From Gammaproteobacteria bacterium (GTDB lineage Bacteria > Pseudomonadota > Gammaproteobacteria > Pseudomonadales > Cellvibrionaceae): a DNA stretch of 64,000 bases. A model generated the notes under the pieces. That model did not search any database. It was not told the DNA's origin and saw only the letters and a list, made by a program, of their open reading frames with translations. The stretch lies in the NCBI GenBank assembly GCA_021151835.1, contig JAGKWO010000001.1, positions 186,001 through 250,000 of the forward strand, in the 5' to 3' direction. Each line of letters begins with the position of its first letter. The first letter of the stretch is position 1. A program made the translations under genes and the position numbers. Shown here one piece after another: positions 27,103-36,266 of this stretch.

Positions 27103-30042
27103 ATGCATACTGACATTGAACAAACCACCGGCACTACCAACGTCCAACACGACATTCACGGCGGATCAGCCAACCTTACGGCTACAGCGCCGGGACAATT
27201 GCGCGTCATCAAGCGCAACGGAACCGTGGTTCCTTTCGATGCCAGCAAAATCGCCATCGCCATGACCAAGGCTTTCCTCGCCGTTGAAGGCGGCAAAGCC
27301 GCTGCCTCTACGCGCGTGCGCGAGATGGTCGATAACCTGACCCAGCAAATCACCGCCACCTTTAAACGTCGTATGCCGTCGGGTGGCACTATCCATATTG
27401 AAGAGATCCAGGACCAGGTTGAACTGATCCTGATGCGCTCCGGCGAGCAAAAAGTCGCCCGCGATTACGTGCTCTACCGCGAAGAGCACGCCCGCTTGCG
27501 CGCCCAGAAACAACCGGCTTCGCAAGAGCCGGACCCGGATTACCCAAGCCTGAACGTAATACTGGACAACGGCACCCGCGCGCCGCTGAACATTGCCCGC
27601 ATGCGCACCATCGTGCATGAAGCCTGTGCCGGTTTGGCCGGTGTGGAAGAGAAAGCAATCCTCGATGAAGCCATGCGCAACCTGTATGACGGTGTTGCCG
27701 AGAAAGACGTAAACACCTCACTGGTGATCACTGCGCGTACCCTGGTGGAGAAAGAGCCAAACTATTCATTCGTTACCGCCCGCTTGCTGATGGACAAACT
27801 GCGCGCTGAAGCCCTCAGCTTCTTCGGCATTGCCGATTCAGCCACCCAGGCCGATATGGAAACCCTCTACGCCCAAACCCTGCCAGTCTATTTGAAGAAA
27901 AGTGTTGAGCTGGAACTGGTATCGCCAGAGCTGCTCAATTTCGACCTGGAAAAGCTGGGCAAGGCATTGATCGCCGAGCGCGACCTGCAATTCACCTACC
28001 TCGGCCTGCAAACCCTGTACGACCGCTACTTCATCCACAGCAACAACACTCGCATTGAATTGCCACAAATTTTCTTCATGCGCGTGGCGATGGGCCTTGC
28101 GATCCAGGAAGAGCAAAAAGAAGACCGCGCGATCGAGTTCTATCGCCTGCTCTCTTCGTTCGATTACATGAGTTCCACCCCGACCCTGTTCAACTCCGGC
28201 ACCTTGCGTCCACAGTTATCCTCTTGCTACCTGACCACCGTCCCGGACGACCTGCACGGCATTTACGGCGCCATGCAAGACAACGCCATGCTCAGCAAAT
28301 TTGCCGGCGGCTTGGGTAACGACTGGACGCCGGTGCGCGCACTCGGCGCCTACATCAAAGGCACCAACGGTAAATCACAAGGTGTGGTTCCCTTCCTGAA
28401 AGTGGCCAACGACACTGCCGTCGCGGTAAACCAGGGCGGCAAGCGCAAAGGCGCGGTATGTGCCTACCTGGAAACCTGGCATATGGATGTCGAGGAATTC
28501 CTCGAACTGCGTAAAAACACCGGTGATGACCGTCGCCGCACCCATGACATGAATACCGCCAACTGGGTGCCCGATGCATTCATGAAACGCGTATTCGATG
28601 ACAAAGAGTGGACCCTTTTCTCCCCGAACGATGTACCGGACCTGCACGACCTGTACGGTAAAGCCTTCGAAGAGCGCTACGAGCATTACGAGCGCGAAGC
28701 CGCGCAAGGCAAAATCAAAGTCTTCAAAACCGTGCGCGCACTGGATTTGTGGAGAAAGATGCTGGGTATGCTGTTTGAAACCGGCCACCCATGGATCACC
28801 TTCAAAGACCCGTGCAACCTGCGCAGCCCGCAGCAGCATGCCGGTGTGGTGCACTCGTCCAACCTGTGTACCGAAATTACCTTGAACACCAAAGCCAACG
28901 ACGAAATCGCCGTATGTAACCTCGGTTCCGTGAACCTGGCGCAACACATTGTTGATGGCAAACTCGATCAGACAAAACTGGAGCGCACCATTAAAACCGC
29001 GATCCGCATGCTGGATAACGTGATCGATATTAACTACTACGCCGTTGCGACCTCCAAAGCGTCCAACCTGCGTCACCGTCCAATCGGCCTCGGCATCATG
29101 GGCTTCCAGGATGCGCTGTACGAACAACGCATCGCTTACAGCTCGCAACAAGCCGTGGATTTTGCCGATACCTCCATGGAAGCCGTGAGCTACTACGCGA
29201 TCAAAGCCTCCAGCGAACTGGCCGCCGAGCGCGGCAAGTATTCAACTTTTGAAGGTTCGTTGTGGAGCAAAGGCGTATTGCCCATCGACTCGATTGAAAT
29301 CCTCGCGCAAAACCGCGGCGAGAATTACATCAAAGTGGATCGCAGCAAAACCTTCGATTGGGACACTTTGCGTGCACAAGTGAAAACCCAGGGTATGCGT
29401 AACTCCAACGTGATGGCGATTGCACCGACCGCAACGATTTCCAACATCACTGGTGTGACGCAATCCATCGAGCCGACCTACCAGAACCTGTACGTGAAAT
29501 CCAACCTCTCCGGTGAATTCACCGTGGTTAACCCACACCTCGTTCACGATTTAAAAGCGCGTGGCTTGTGGGATGCGGTAATGGTTAACGACCTGAAATA
29601 TTACGAAGGTTCGCTGCAAAAAATTGATCGCATTCCCGCCGACCTGAAAGCGATTTATGCCACCGCTTTTGAAGTGGAACCACGCTGGATTGTTGAAGCT
29701 GCCAGCCGCCGTCAAAAGTGGATCGACCAGGCACAAAGTTTGAACCTGTACATCGCTGGCGCGAACGGCAAAAAACTGGACATCACCTATCGCATGGCTT
29801 GGTACAGCGGTTTGAAAACCACTTATTACCTGCGCGCGTTAGCGGCAACCACCACAGAAAAATCCACCATTAACACCGGTGCATTGAACGCCGTGTCAGC
29901 GAGCGGCGCGAGCGCATTAAGCGCAGCACCGGCAGTAGCAAAACCCGTGGTATCAGCAATTGAAGAAGCGAGCTTCGCCGAAGCGGCACCAGTGCCATTG
30001 GCTTGCTCGATAGACAATCCGGATTGTGAGGCTTGCCAATAA
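27103..30042 (+). CDS. nrdA: Ribonucleoside-diphosphate reductase alpha subunit, class Ia
   Basis: The large catalytic subunit that reduces NDPs to dNDPs (979 residues). Two ATP-cone-like segments lie at the N terminus: one at RVIKRNGTVVPFDASKIAIA and a second at VILDNGTRAPLNIARMRTIV, the duplicated arrangement known from Pseudomonas NrdA. The catalytic core has LSSCYLTTV (first redox Cys), the SNLCTEI motif with thiyl-radical Cys and general-base Glu, and VCNLGSVNL with the partner Cys. The C-terminal tail ends in CSIDNPDCEACQ, the shuttle dithiol. The ATG at 27103 follows GGGAG by eight bases; an upstream GTG at 27025 has no ribosome binding site. It is followed by a small secreted protein gene and nrdB. 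Confidence 0.97.
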   Translation: MHTDIEQTTGTTNVQHDIHGGSANLTATAPGQLRVIKRNGTVVPFDASKIAIAMTKAFLAVEGGKAAASTRVREMVDNLTQQITATFKRRMPSGGTIHIEEIQDQVELILMRSGEQKVARDYVLYREEHARLRAQKQPASQEPDPDYPSLNVILDNGTRAPLNIARMRTIVHEACAGLAGVEEKAILDEAMRNLYDGVAEKDVNTSLVITARTLVEKEPNYSFVTARLLMDKLRAEALSFFGIADSATQADMETLYAQTLPVYLKKSVELELVSPELLNFDLEKLGKALIAERDLQFTYLGLQTLYDRYFIHSNNTRIELPQIFFMRVAMGLAIQEEQKEDRAIEFYRLLSSFDYMSSTPTLFNSGTLRPQLSSCYLTTVPDDLHGIYGAMQDNAMLSKFAGGLGNDWTPVRALGAYIKGTNGKSQGVVPFLKVANDTAVAVNQGGKRKGAVCAYLETWHMDVEEFLELRKNTGDDRRRTHDMNTANWVPDAFMKRVFDDKEWTLFSPNDVPDLHDLYGKAFEERYEHYEREAAQGKIKVFKTVRALDLWRKMLGMLFETGHPWITFKDPCNLRSPQQHAGVVHSSNLCTEITLNTKANDEIAVCNLGSVNLAQHIVDGKLDQTKLERTIKTAIRMLDNVIDINYYAVATSKASNLRHRPIGLGIMGFQDALYEQRIAYSSQQAVDFADTSMEAVSYYAIKASSELAAERGKYSTFEGSLWSKGVLPIDSIEILAQNRGENYIKVDRSKTFDWDTLRAQVKTQGMRNSNVMAIAPTATISNITGVTQSIEPTYQNLYVKSNLSGEFTVVNPHLVHDLKARGLWDAVMVNDLKYYEGSLQKIDRIPADLKAIYATAFEVEPRWIVEAASRRQKWIDQAQSLNLYIAGANGKKLDITYRMAWYSGLKTTYYLRALAATTTEKSTINTGALNAVSASGASALSAAPAVAKPVVSAIEEASFAEAAPVPLACSIDNPDCEACQ

Positions 30043-30078
30043 TTTTTGGCTTAATAATAGGGAAAAATGGAAATAATT

Positions 30079-30405
30079 ATGAATGCTTATAAATACGTTA
30101 TCGCTGTAGGTCTGTTGTTAGCAAGCCAGGTTACATTTGCCAGCGGTGGTACTTCTGCCGGTCAAATTACCGCGATAACAGTGTATGAAGGACACACAGG
30201 GATACTGATCAATCACACCAACCAAATTGATCCGGATCAATGCGGGCGGAGGGATTATTTTATCCTTCCGCAAACGCATCCTCATTACAAAGAGGCTTAT
30301 GCGTTACTGTTGGCAACTCATACCGCCGGGAAAAAAGTTTTCCTAACGGTAGAAGGATGCCACCAGGGTATTCCGGCGATAAAACATATCCAGACCGCCC
30401 AATAA
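30079..30405 (+). CDS. Small secreted protein of unknown function between nrdA and nrdB
   Basis: A 108-residue protein with a clear Sec signal peptide (AYKYVIAVGLLLASQVTFAS, cleavage near residue 22). The mature part is about 85 residues with two Cys (DQCGRRDY and EGCHQG) likely to form a disulfide in the periplasm. The pattern of short strands (ITAITVYEGHTGILI, KKVFLTVEGC) suggests a small beta-barrel, but I do not recognise the family. An in-frame ATG at 30067 with AGGGA exists; I prefer 30079 because it leaves a normal signal peptide. It sits 36 bases after nrdA and 82 bases before nrdB, an odd place for an exported protein. Confidence 0.75.
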   Translation: MNAYKYVIAVGLLLASQVTFASGGTSAGQITAITVYEGHTGILINHTNQIDPDQCGRRDYFILPQTHPHYKEAYALLLATHTAGKKVFLTVEGCHQGIPAIKHIQTAQ

Positions 30406-30487
30406 CATTTCAACCAAATTTATAACGCGTCAATTGCCCGCTCTTTGAGTGAAGTGGCAAATGACAAAAGAAACCGAGAGGAACAAC

Positions 30488-31792
30488 ATGCTTAGTTGGG
30501 ATGATTTCGAAACCGAAGAAGCAGCAAAAGAAACAGCGCGTCAGGAAGCGATTACCGCAAACCTGAACAAGCCTGCTGTAGCTGCACCACAAGCACAACC
30601 AGCGCCTATCGCACAAGCGCAAGCAACACCTGCCCCGCAATCAAACATTGCAGCAAACAGCGCCTTTGCTGAAGCCGCAAAAGAATCCGGCATCAGCCCT
30701 GAACTCGCCAAAGCACGCGCGAGCCTCGCGGCACTCGACCCGGCTCCCGGTCTGGAAGAATTGGAAATGGGTGCCGCCCGTATCCAGGTTGATGAAAAGC
30801 GCATGATCAACTGCCGCGCTGACCTGAACCAACTCGTCCCGTTCAAATACGATTGGGCATGGCAAAAATATTTAGATGGTTGCTCTAACCACTGGATGCC
30901 ACAAGAAGTGAACATGACTGCCGACATCGCCACCTGGCGCAGTAAAGACGGCCTCACCGATGACGAACGCCGCATCGTCATGCGCAGCCTCGGTTACTTC
31001 TCTACGGCTGACTCCTTGGTAGCAAACAACCTTGTACTCGCGATTTACCGCTTGATCACCAACCCCGAATGCCGCCAATACATTTTGCGTCAATCATTCG
31101 AAGAAGCGATCCACACCCACGCATACCAATACTGCATTGAATCGCTGGGCATGGATGAAGGCGAAATCTTCAACATGTACCGCGAATTGCCATCCGTTGC
31201 GAACAAAGCCGCCTGGAGTTTGAAACACACCCAAACCCTGGGCGACCCGACCTTCCAAACCGGCACACCGGAAACCGATCAGGAATTGCTGCGCAACCTC
31301 GTTGCATTCTACGTAGTCACCGAAGGTATTTTCTTCTACTGCGGCTTCAGCCAAATCCTCAGCATGGGCCGCCGCAACAAAATGACCGGCGTTGCCGAAC
31401 AATTCCAATACATCCTGCGCGATGAATCCATGCATTTGAATTTTGGTATCGACGTCATCAACCAAATCAAATTGGAAAACCCGCACCTGTGGACCGCCGA
31501 ATTCCAACAAGAAGTTCTGCAAATGATCCTGGAAGGCACCGAGCTGGAAATCCAATACGCCCGCGACTCCATGCCCCGCGGCGTCCTCGGCATGAACGCC
31601 GCCATGATGGAAGAATACCTCCACTTCATCGCCAACCGCCGCTGCGCGCAGCTTGGTTTGAAAGAACAATTCCCTGGTGCGCAGAATCCGTTTCCGTGGA
31701 TGAGTGAGATTATGGATTTAAGGAAGGAGAAGAATTTCTTTGAAACGCGCGTAATCGAATATCAAACAGGTGGAGCGCTTTCTTGGGATTAA
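30488..31792 (+). CDS. nrdB: Ribonucleoside-diphosphate reductase beta subunit, class Ia
   Basis: The radical-generating subunit, 434 residues. Metal ligands are readable by comparison with Escherichia coli NrdB: Asp in STADSLV, Glu and His in EEAIHTHAY (with the radical Tyr four residues after the His), Glu in VTEGIFFY, and Glu/His in [10 protein letters not shown]. The N-terminal 75 residues are an Ala/Gln/Pro-rich low-complexity extension, which is long for the family. The ATG at 30488 follows GAGAGG by about six bases. It pairs with nrdA two genes upstream and ends at a strong intrinsic terminator. Confidence 0.97.
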   Translation: MLSWDDFETEEAAKETARQEAITANLNKPAVAAPQAQPAPIAQAQATPAPQSNIAANSAFAEAAKESGISPELAKARASLAALDPAPGLEELEMGAARIQVDEKRMINCRADLNQLVPFKYDWAWQKYLDGCSNHWMPQEVNMTADIATWRSKDGLTDDERRIVMRSLGYFSTADSLVANNLVLAIYRLITNPECRQYILRQSFEEAIHTHAYQYCIESLGMDEGEIFNMYRELPSVANKAAWSLKHTQTLGDPTFQTGTPETDQELLRNLVAFYVVTEGIFFYCGFSQILSMGRRNKMTGVAEQFQYILRDESMHLNFGIDVINQIKLENPHLWTAEFQQEVLQMILEGTELEIQYARDSMPRGVLGMNAAMMEEYLHFIANRRCAQLGLKEQFPGAQNPFPWMSEIMDLRKEKNFFETRVIEYQTGGALSWD

Positions 31793-31833
31793 TTTGTAAT
31801 CCCGCGTAATTGGAGTAAGCATCAAAACCAAGT

Positions 31834-31863
31834 AAAAACGCCCTTTTAGCGGGCGTTTTTTAA
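31834..31863 (+). terminator. Intrinsic terminator after nrdB
   Basis: Stem AAAAACGCCC (31834-31843), loop TTTTAGC, stem GGGCGTTTTT (31851-31860) ending in a T run. Confidence 0.88.
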
Positions 31864-31984
31864 TACAAACGGATTACATATTCCGGAGTGAATAAACCTA
31901 ACCGCTATTGAGTTGTATCAGATGTATTTCTGGTGGGGCTTGGTAGCGGTTTTTTAATATTAGAAATTTACGGAATATTATTTA

Positions 31985-33730
31985 ATGAAACTCAAACTTT
32001 ATAAAGAATGGCAAAACAAGGCCGAATTTGAAAATCTATTATTTTTCTCCCAGCGCTTGGATGAATTGTTTTTTGATTACACATTAGACACATACAAACC
32101 TGCTGCTTTGAATTCAACATATTTATGCAAAGAAGCAATAGCACTTATTGAAGACATAGAAAATAATTTAATCGATCAAACAAATCTCGAACATGTCATT
32201 CAAGAGCTAGAATGGTCATTAAGCACAGATTTAGTTGCAAAAAAAATGCTCAATGCGCCATCTGAGAAATTCTTGCTATATGGAAAAGATGTAAAGTTAA
32301 CAGATACAAAAATCCGCCTAGAAGTACTGGAAAAAATATTAAACCCACTAAGATATTTTGAAATATGTCGAGCAGAGCTAAAATTAGAAATCAAAGGAGG
32401 ATCCAAGAAAAACATACAAAAATTAACAGAGTTGTTGGCATCCACACTGATAAACAAGGGAATAAGTAAACAGCACCTATACGATAGCACTCAAGAATTT
32501 TTCTTCTATGGCGATGAAATAGGGAGCATCGAAGAGCTAGATAAATTTTTTTATCAAATTTCACCAACCATTCATGGTTTTGAAATATATTTCATCACCT
32601 CCAAACTTATCAATCAAGTTAAAGATACCATAGACAACTTCGATTTAAACATTATTGAATCCCTACCAGAGCACTTAGTGGAATTTGCAAATTCATCCGG
32701 ATTAACACCCAATGAAAATGAAGTATGGGTTGAAATTAAAAATACTGAAGCATTTGATAGACACTCAGCAAGAAAACAAGCAGAAACGAGACTGGAGCTA
32801 ACTAGAGACTTATTTTTACTCTTCTCTCACAAAAACAGAATAGAATGGCGAGAAGAAGCAATTATCACGCAATGTTGTAATGAAGCGCCAGTCCTTACAA
32901 AACGCCCTAAAAACTCAATGGAAAAATGCTTCGATCTCAGAACACAAGATGCGTCAAAAAGATTAAATATGATGATTCGCAATATTGGATTAACAGGAAG
33001 CGCTTTTTCTAAATTTCATAGAGTAGTAGATCTTCATGCGATCAGCACTACAAATGAGCTTCCAGAAAATCAATTACTGAATATATGGATTGCATTAGAG
33101 ACTCTAGTTCCCTCACATGTACACGGAGGAGGAAAAGTTTCAAAAATAAGCAATGGGCTGATGCCAATCCTACTAAAGAACTATATACAAAGACTAATTG
33201 AACGACTAGCAGGGGATCTTGTACGTTGGAACAGATCAAAAATCAGCAAAATTTTTAGAAAAATTCCAGATTCAAAAAATAAAAATTTATACCAAAAAAC
33301 ACTAGAACTTGTTGCATTACCAGAGAACAGCAATCATCTTAAATCTCTTTATGCTGAGCTGAATAGTTTTCCATTGCTACGATTTAGATTGTTTGAAATA
33401 AGTGAAATGCTAAAGAAGCCGGAAAATATAACAAAAAGAATTGAGCTACACGAAAAAAAAGTCGAATGGCAGATCAGAAGAATATACAGAACGAGAAACT
33501 TAATAGTTCATTCAGGAAGGTCATTGGCATACATTGACACATTAATTGAAAATGCTCATGACTATCTTGACCAAGCGATAAACAATGTAATTCAATATAG
33601 CTGCGGAATATTAGATGCCACAACGCTGGAACAAACTTTTGATATGGCGAAAATAGATTACGAGATTTATATTAAAAAATTAAAGAACATAACAAATATT
33701 GACAATTCAAACGTAGAGATACTAATTTAA
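31985..33730 (+). CDS. HEPN-domain protein, possible ApeA-like defence protein
   Basis: A 581-residue, A+T-rich gene quite unlike the GC-rich nrd genes beside it. Near the C terminus it has RNLIVH (Arg504, His509), the RNxxxH signature of HEPN ribonuclease domains, inside a helical context (WQIRRIYRTRNLIVHSG ... ENAHDYLDQAINNVI). Upstream, LLNIWIALETLVPSH resembles the first helix of large HEPN domains of the ApeA type. The first 330 residues match nothing I know. HEPN toxins cleave RNA in toxin-antitoxin and abortive-infection systems. It is not followed by an obvious antitoxin; an inverted-repeat element separates it from the membrane protein. The ribosome binding site is weak. HEPN call is likely; a defence role is inference. 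Confidence 0.65.
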   Translation: MKLKLYKEWQNKAEFENLLFFSQRLDELFFDYTLDTYKPAALNSTYLCKEAIALIEDIENNLIDQTNLEHVIQELEWSLSTDLVAKKMLNAPSEKFLLYGKDVKLTDTKIRLEVLEKILNPLRYFEICRAELKLEIKGGSKKNIQKLTELLASTLINKGISKQHLYDSTQEFFFYGDEIGSIEELDKFFYQISPTIHGFEIYFITSKLINQVKDTIDNFDLNIIESLPEHLVEFANSSGLTPNENEVWVEIKNTEAFDRHSARKQAETRLELTRDLFLLFSHKNRIEWREEAIITQCCNEAPVLTKRPKNSMEKCFDLRTQDASKRLNMMIRNIGLTGSAFSKFHRVVDLHAISTTNELPENQLLNIWIALETLVPSHVHGGGKVSKISNGLMPILLKNYIQRLIERLAGDLVRWNRSKISKIFRKIPDSKNKNLYQKTLELVALPENSNHLKSLYAELNSFPLLRFRLFEISEMLKKPENITKRIELHEKKVEWQIRRIYRTRNLIVHSGRSLAYIDTLIENAHDYLDQAINNVIQYSCGILDATTLEQTFDMAKIDYEIYIKKLKNITNIDNSNVEILI

Positions 33731-33787
33731 AATTAATACGCTGATTGGGATGAGCTGGCGAACTCAAACAATAGTCAATAATAGCAC

Positions 33788-33950
33788 GTAGGTTGTGCTT
33801 AATGTAGGTTGCTGGTGAACTTGCGAACCGCAACATTCGTAATCACAAACAGCACATTGTTTTGTTAATGCGAAAAACCAATTAACGGCACATGCATTTT
33901 GGTGATTGTGGGTGTATGGTTATGTTGCGGTTCGTTCCTCACCACCAAAC
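33788..33950. repeat. MITE-like inverted-repeat element, family 1 copy A
   Basis: Begins with GTAGGTTG (twice, 33788 and 33804) and contains AACCGCAACAT ... ATGTTGCGGTT as long inverted arms. Shares 140 or more bases with copies B (34728) and C (36836). The right end is altered (CACCACCAAAC), so the outer repeat is lost there. It has no open frame of its own. Confidence 0.8.
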
Positions 33951-34002
33951 GCAGTTAAATTAAAACTCAAGTCATTACAACATTTAGGGGGATAAATTTA
34001 AA

Positions 34003-34731
34003 ATGGACGTAATTACTGAAAAGGGAATTACAGCACTACTTCTTGCACTGATAGGATTAGCAATAAAGTTTATTGGGTATCTTTTGAATGTTAATGGAGA
34101 TAAGGACAAAACCTCGATAAGTAAGATTGAATTATTAAAGTCAACACTACAAATAGAAAACTCATTACACGTCAATGAATATAAGCTTCTGTATGAGGAG
34201 TTATTTTCACTAATATACAAAGAACCGCTGCACTTTCATGAAATAAAAGAACTCCTTTTAACAAGATCACCCAGAATGGCGATCAGCAAATATTTAAAGG
34301 CATCGCCGTATGTTGGAATAAAAAGCACCGGTGGATTCGAATACAAAAAAACAAACCGAATAAGAATTAATCAATTCTCCAAACGTGCACCCATTTATAG
34401 AGGAACACTTGTTATTGCATATTTTTTTCTATTAATAACTTCATTAACGGTTTTCTCTACTTTAACTAATAATCCAGAAACTATTATTCCACCCTATGGA
34501 AATTTATTTTTGGATAGCATAAATTTTTTCGGCACTGTATTAGCATGCGCAATTTTTATAGCATTGGGAATAAAATGCCTCATGAAAGCTCTCACTATTC
34601 CTTCAAAATCCGAATTAGAAGAGGCATTGGGCTCAATACATGATAAAGAAACAGTTTGGAATCTACGTTATATAATCATGCTGGGATTGATAGCGATAGG
34701 TTGCATTTTATACTTTTCATTAAGCATGTAG
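34003..34731 (+). CDS. Membrane protein of unknown function
   Basis: A 242-residue protein with a hydrophobic N-terminal helix (about 8-28), a charged cytoplasmic-looking middle (about 35-125), two central helices (about 133-150 and 172-195) and a C-terminal helix (about 222-240). I do not recognise the family. It is A+T-rich like the HEPN gene. Its stop codon TAG (34729-34731) lies inside the first GTAGGTTG of repeat copy B, so the element supplies the end of the gene and the original C terminus may have been longer. A partner role with the HEPN protein is possible but a repeat element lies between them. Confidence 0.7.
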   Translation: MDVITEKGITALLLALIGLAIKFIGYLLNVNGDKDKTSISKIELLKSTLQIENSLHVNEYKLLYEELFSLIYKEPLHFHEIKELLLTRSPRMAISKYLKASPYVGIKSTGGFEYKKTNRIRINQFSKRAPIYRGTLVIAYFFLLITSLTVFSTLTNNPETIIPPYGNLFLDSINFFGTVLACAIFIALGIKCLMKALTIPSKSELEEALGSIHDKETVWNLRYIIMLGLIAIGCILYFSLSM

Positions 34732-34911
34732 GTTGTGTTTGATGTAGGTTGCTGGTGAGGAACGAACCGCAACATTCATAATCGCAAACCGCACAATATT
34801 TTGCGAATACGAAAAACCAATTAGCGGCACATGCATTTTGGTTTTGGCGGTTGCGGATATATGGTCATGTTGCGGTTCGTTCCTCAGGCTACGCGCCCCG
34901 CCACAACCTAC
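34728..34911. repeat. MITE-like inverted-repeat element, family 1 copy B (most complete)
   Basis: Outer arms GTAGGTTGTG (34728-34737) and CACAACCTAC (34902-34911) are perfect complements. Inner arms GAGGAACGAACCGCAACAT and ATGTTGCGGTTCGTTCCTC are also perfect complements. The size is 184 bases. No transposase frame is present and no clear target duplication is visible. Confidence 0.85.
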
Positions 34912-34950
34912 AAGTACCAATTAAAAAGGCGGCCAATCGGCCGCCCTACT

Positions 34951-35268
34951 TCACTTCCCCAAACCGTCACACACCTTCCTCATTTGAAGCATCACCTCCG
35001 CCAATCCTGCGATAGCCATGGGTGGTAATTCTATTGATTCGTCGATATTGCAAAACAAAGCAAACAATAACGAAATCTGTTCGCGCAAACGGCAGAAATT
35101 TTCGTCGTTCAAGCTTTTCTGTGGGGAATGACCAATAGATTCCAAACACTTTCCATCTGGATCAAGGATTTTAATGTAGGTCTTTTGATAGAAAGCGTAT
35201 TGGGAAGGGCTTAACTGAATAATGCGGGAGCGCTCTGGGTCAAACGCAAGTGGATCGATATTATCCAT
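34951..35268 (-). CDS. Small uncharacterised protein (possibly XAC0095-like)
   Basis: A 105-residue helical protein starting at the ATG at 35268, preceded by GAGG at seven bases. A longer upstream frame lacks a better start. It reads MDNIDPLAFDPERSRIIQLS and continues with a conserved-looking helical core (REQISLLFALFCN, GLAEVMLQMRKVCDGLGK). The layout is reminiscent of the small XAC0095 family, but I am not sure. Two decayed copies of its 3' half lie at 39689 and 40806, so this gene, with its flanks, belongs to a repeated unit in this island. A short GC-rich inverted repeat (GGCGGCCAATCGGCCGCC, about 34928-34945) follows its stop. Confidence 0.6.
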   Translation of the reverse strand: MDNIDPLAFDPERSRIIQLSPSQYAFYQKTYIKILDPDGKCLESIGHSPQKSLNDENFCRLREQISLLFALFCNIDESIELPPMAIAGLAEVMLQMRKVCDGLGK

Positions 35269-35636
35269 AATAGAACCTCGAAGTTTGGTTGGGATTCCAC
35301 CACCATGAGGTTGCAATTCATGGGGGCGGACTGAACGAGGTTGCAACCACCGGACCAAACCACACCGGCCCGCCCTAAGGCGGCCTCGTCCAGCCGCCAT
35401 AACAACAGGCGTAGCTGTACGAGGACACAAAGACTCACGTCTTTTGTGCCAGTTTGGCTAAACGGGGGTTGCAATCCCGGCAACGGATTTACGCTGCGCA
35501 GGCAGAGTAAAAGATGGGCTCGTACCTGTCAATCAATGGATTTTCGTTGTACATTTGGCGGGCAGGAAAATAGCGTTGCGCGCGAGTTAATTGTAAATTC
35601 TTATTTTCAATTTTTTGACCATCTCAAGGAGTGTTT
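35269..35636. other. Gene-free stretch with repeated segment and hairpin
   Basis: No convincing gene. It contains a GC-rich segment with GAGGTTGCAA twice, a hairpin CACAAAGAC-TCAC-GTCTTTTGTG (about 35430-35452), and the segment at 35522-35559 that recurs at 40925-40964. The ribosome binding site AAGGAG of the next gene lies at the right end. Confidence 0.5.
35522..35559. repeat. Repeated segment copy 1
   Basis: GTACCTGTCAATCAATGG followed by ATTTTCGTTGTACATTTGGC; nearly the same sequence lies at 40925-40964. In both places it lies beyond a copy of the small gene at 34951. Confidence 0.65.
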
Positions 35637-35975
35637 ATGTCGAGAGTGCTTTATCACTACACAAGTCAAGCAGGTTACGAAGGCATACTGAAAACGAGTA
35701 AACTTTTGCCCTCTTTAAAAGCAAACAATCCGAAAGATGCACGTTTTGGTGAGGGTCAATATCTGAGCGATATAGTGCCGAACACAAAGCGACCAGCACA
35801 ATTATCAATGATATTTTTTGGTATTCCATGGGCGGGAAAACGTTTCTCTCATCATATTGATATAAATGTAGACAATCTAAATGTGATGTATGGCCGTCAA
35901 TATGTTTACGTAATCCAAAACAGTGAACCATTAGATATATCCAATCGCTTAGTTGGCCACGGCCGCAACATATAG
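35637..35975 (+). CDS. HYD1-signature ADP-ribosyltransferase (Tox-ART-HYD1), toxin-like
   Basis: A 112-residue stand-alone protein matching the HYD1 group of ADP-ribosyltransferases, which usually forms the C-terminal toxin tip of polymorphic toxins. The signature elements are visible in order: LYHYTSQAGYEGIL (His), then ARFGEGQYLSDI.P (Tyr and Asp), then IDINVDNLNV and a C-terminal NRLVGHGRNI. It has no signal peptide or secretion domain, so as encoded it would act inside its own cell or be a detached toxin module. The ATG at 35637 follows AAGGAG. The next genes are a DUF6881 protein and a macro-domain protein, the latter a possible reverser of ADP-ribosylation. Confidence 0.8.
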   Translation: MSRVLYHYTSQAGYEGILKTSKLLPSLKANNPKDARFGEGQYLSDIVPNTKRPAQLSMIFFGIPWAGKRFSHHIDINVDNLNVMYGRQYVYVIQNSEPLDISNRLVGHGRNI

Positions 35976-35984
35976 GATCTTTTT

Positions 35985-36266
35985 ATGAGTACGTATATTT
36001 ATTCAAAATGGAAAAATAATCCCCCAGACAGTCCGGCAGAGTTTTACAGCGAACTGGACCCAAATCGCTATGAAACCCGCAAAGTAGAAATATTTAACAA
36101 TGGCAAAATGGGTTACGCCTCAAGCCATACCGCAACCCCTGGAACACGGCTAGGCATTACCCCCGTCCCTCAAATTAGTGAGATTCGAAGCCAACCAGAA
36201 TTTGATATAAAGGAGATCACTAAAAATGATTTTGAAAAAAAATGGAATGAAGCAACCAAAAAATGA
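35985..36266 (+). CDS. DUF6881 domain protein
   Basis: A 93-residue protein with the conserved DUF6881 layout: YIYSKWKNNPPDSPAEFYSE, then RKVEIFNNGKMGYA, GTRLG.TPVP, and EFDIKEI.KNDFEKKW. Members often lie beside toxin genes and are suspected immunity proteins, though function is not established. It starts 9 bases after the ART stop with AGGAT upstream, and ends by a four-base ATGA overlap with the macro-domain gene, so the three are one transcription unit. Confidence 0.75.
   Translation: MSTYIYSKWKNNPPDSPAEFYSELDPNRYETRKVEIFNNGKMGYASSHTATPGTRLGITPVPQISEIRSQPEFDIKEITKNDFEKKWNEATKK

Noticed and set aside
22455..31669. Several long antisense frames inside phoX, nrdA and nrdB (some over 200 codons).
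   Set aside because: They mirror the codon bias of GC-rich coding strands, lack ribosome binding sites, and have no recognisable protein features.
35341..35691. Plus-strand frame of 116 codons before the ADP-ribosyltransferase gene.
   Set aside because: It reads through a GC-rich non-coding segment and a repeated segment and overlaps the ART start out of frame; composition is not protein-like.
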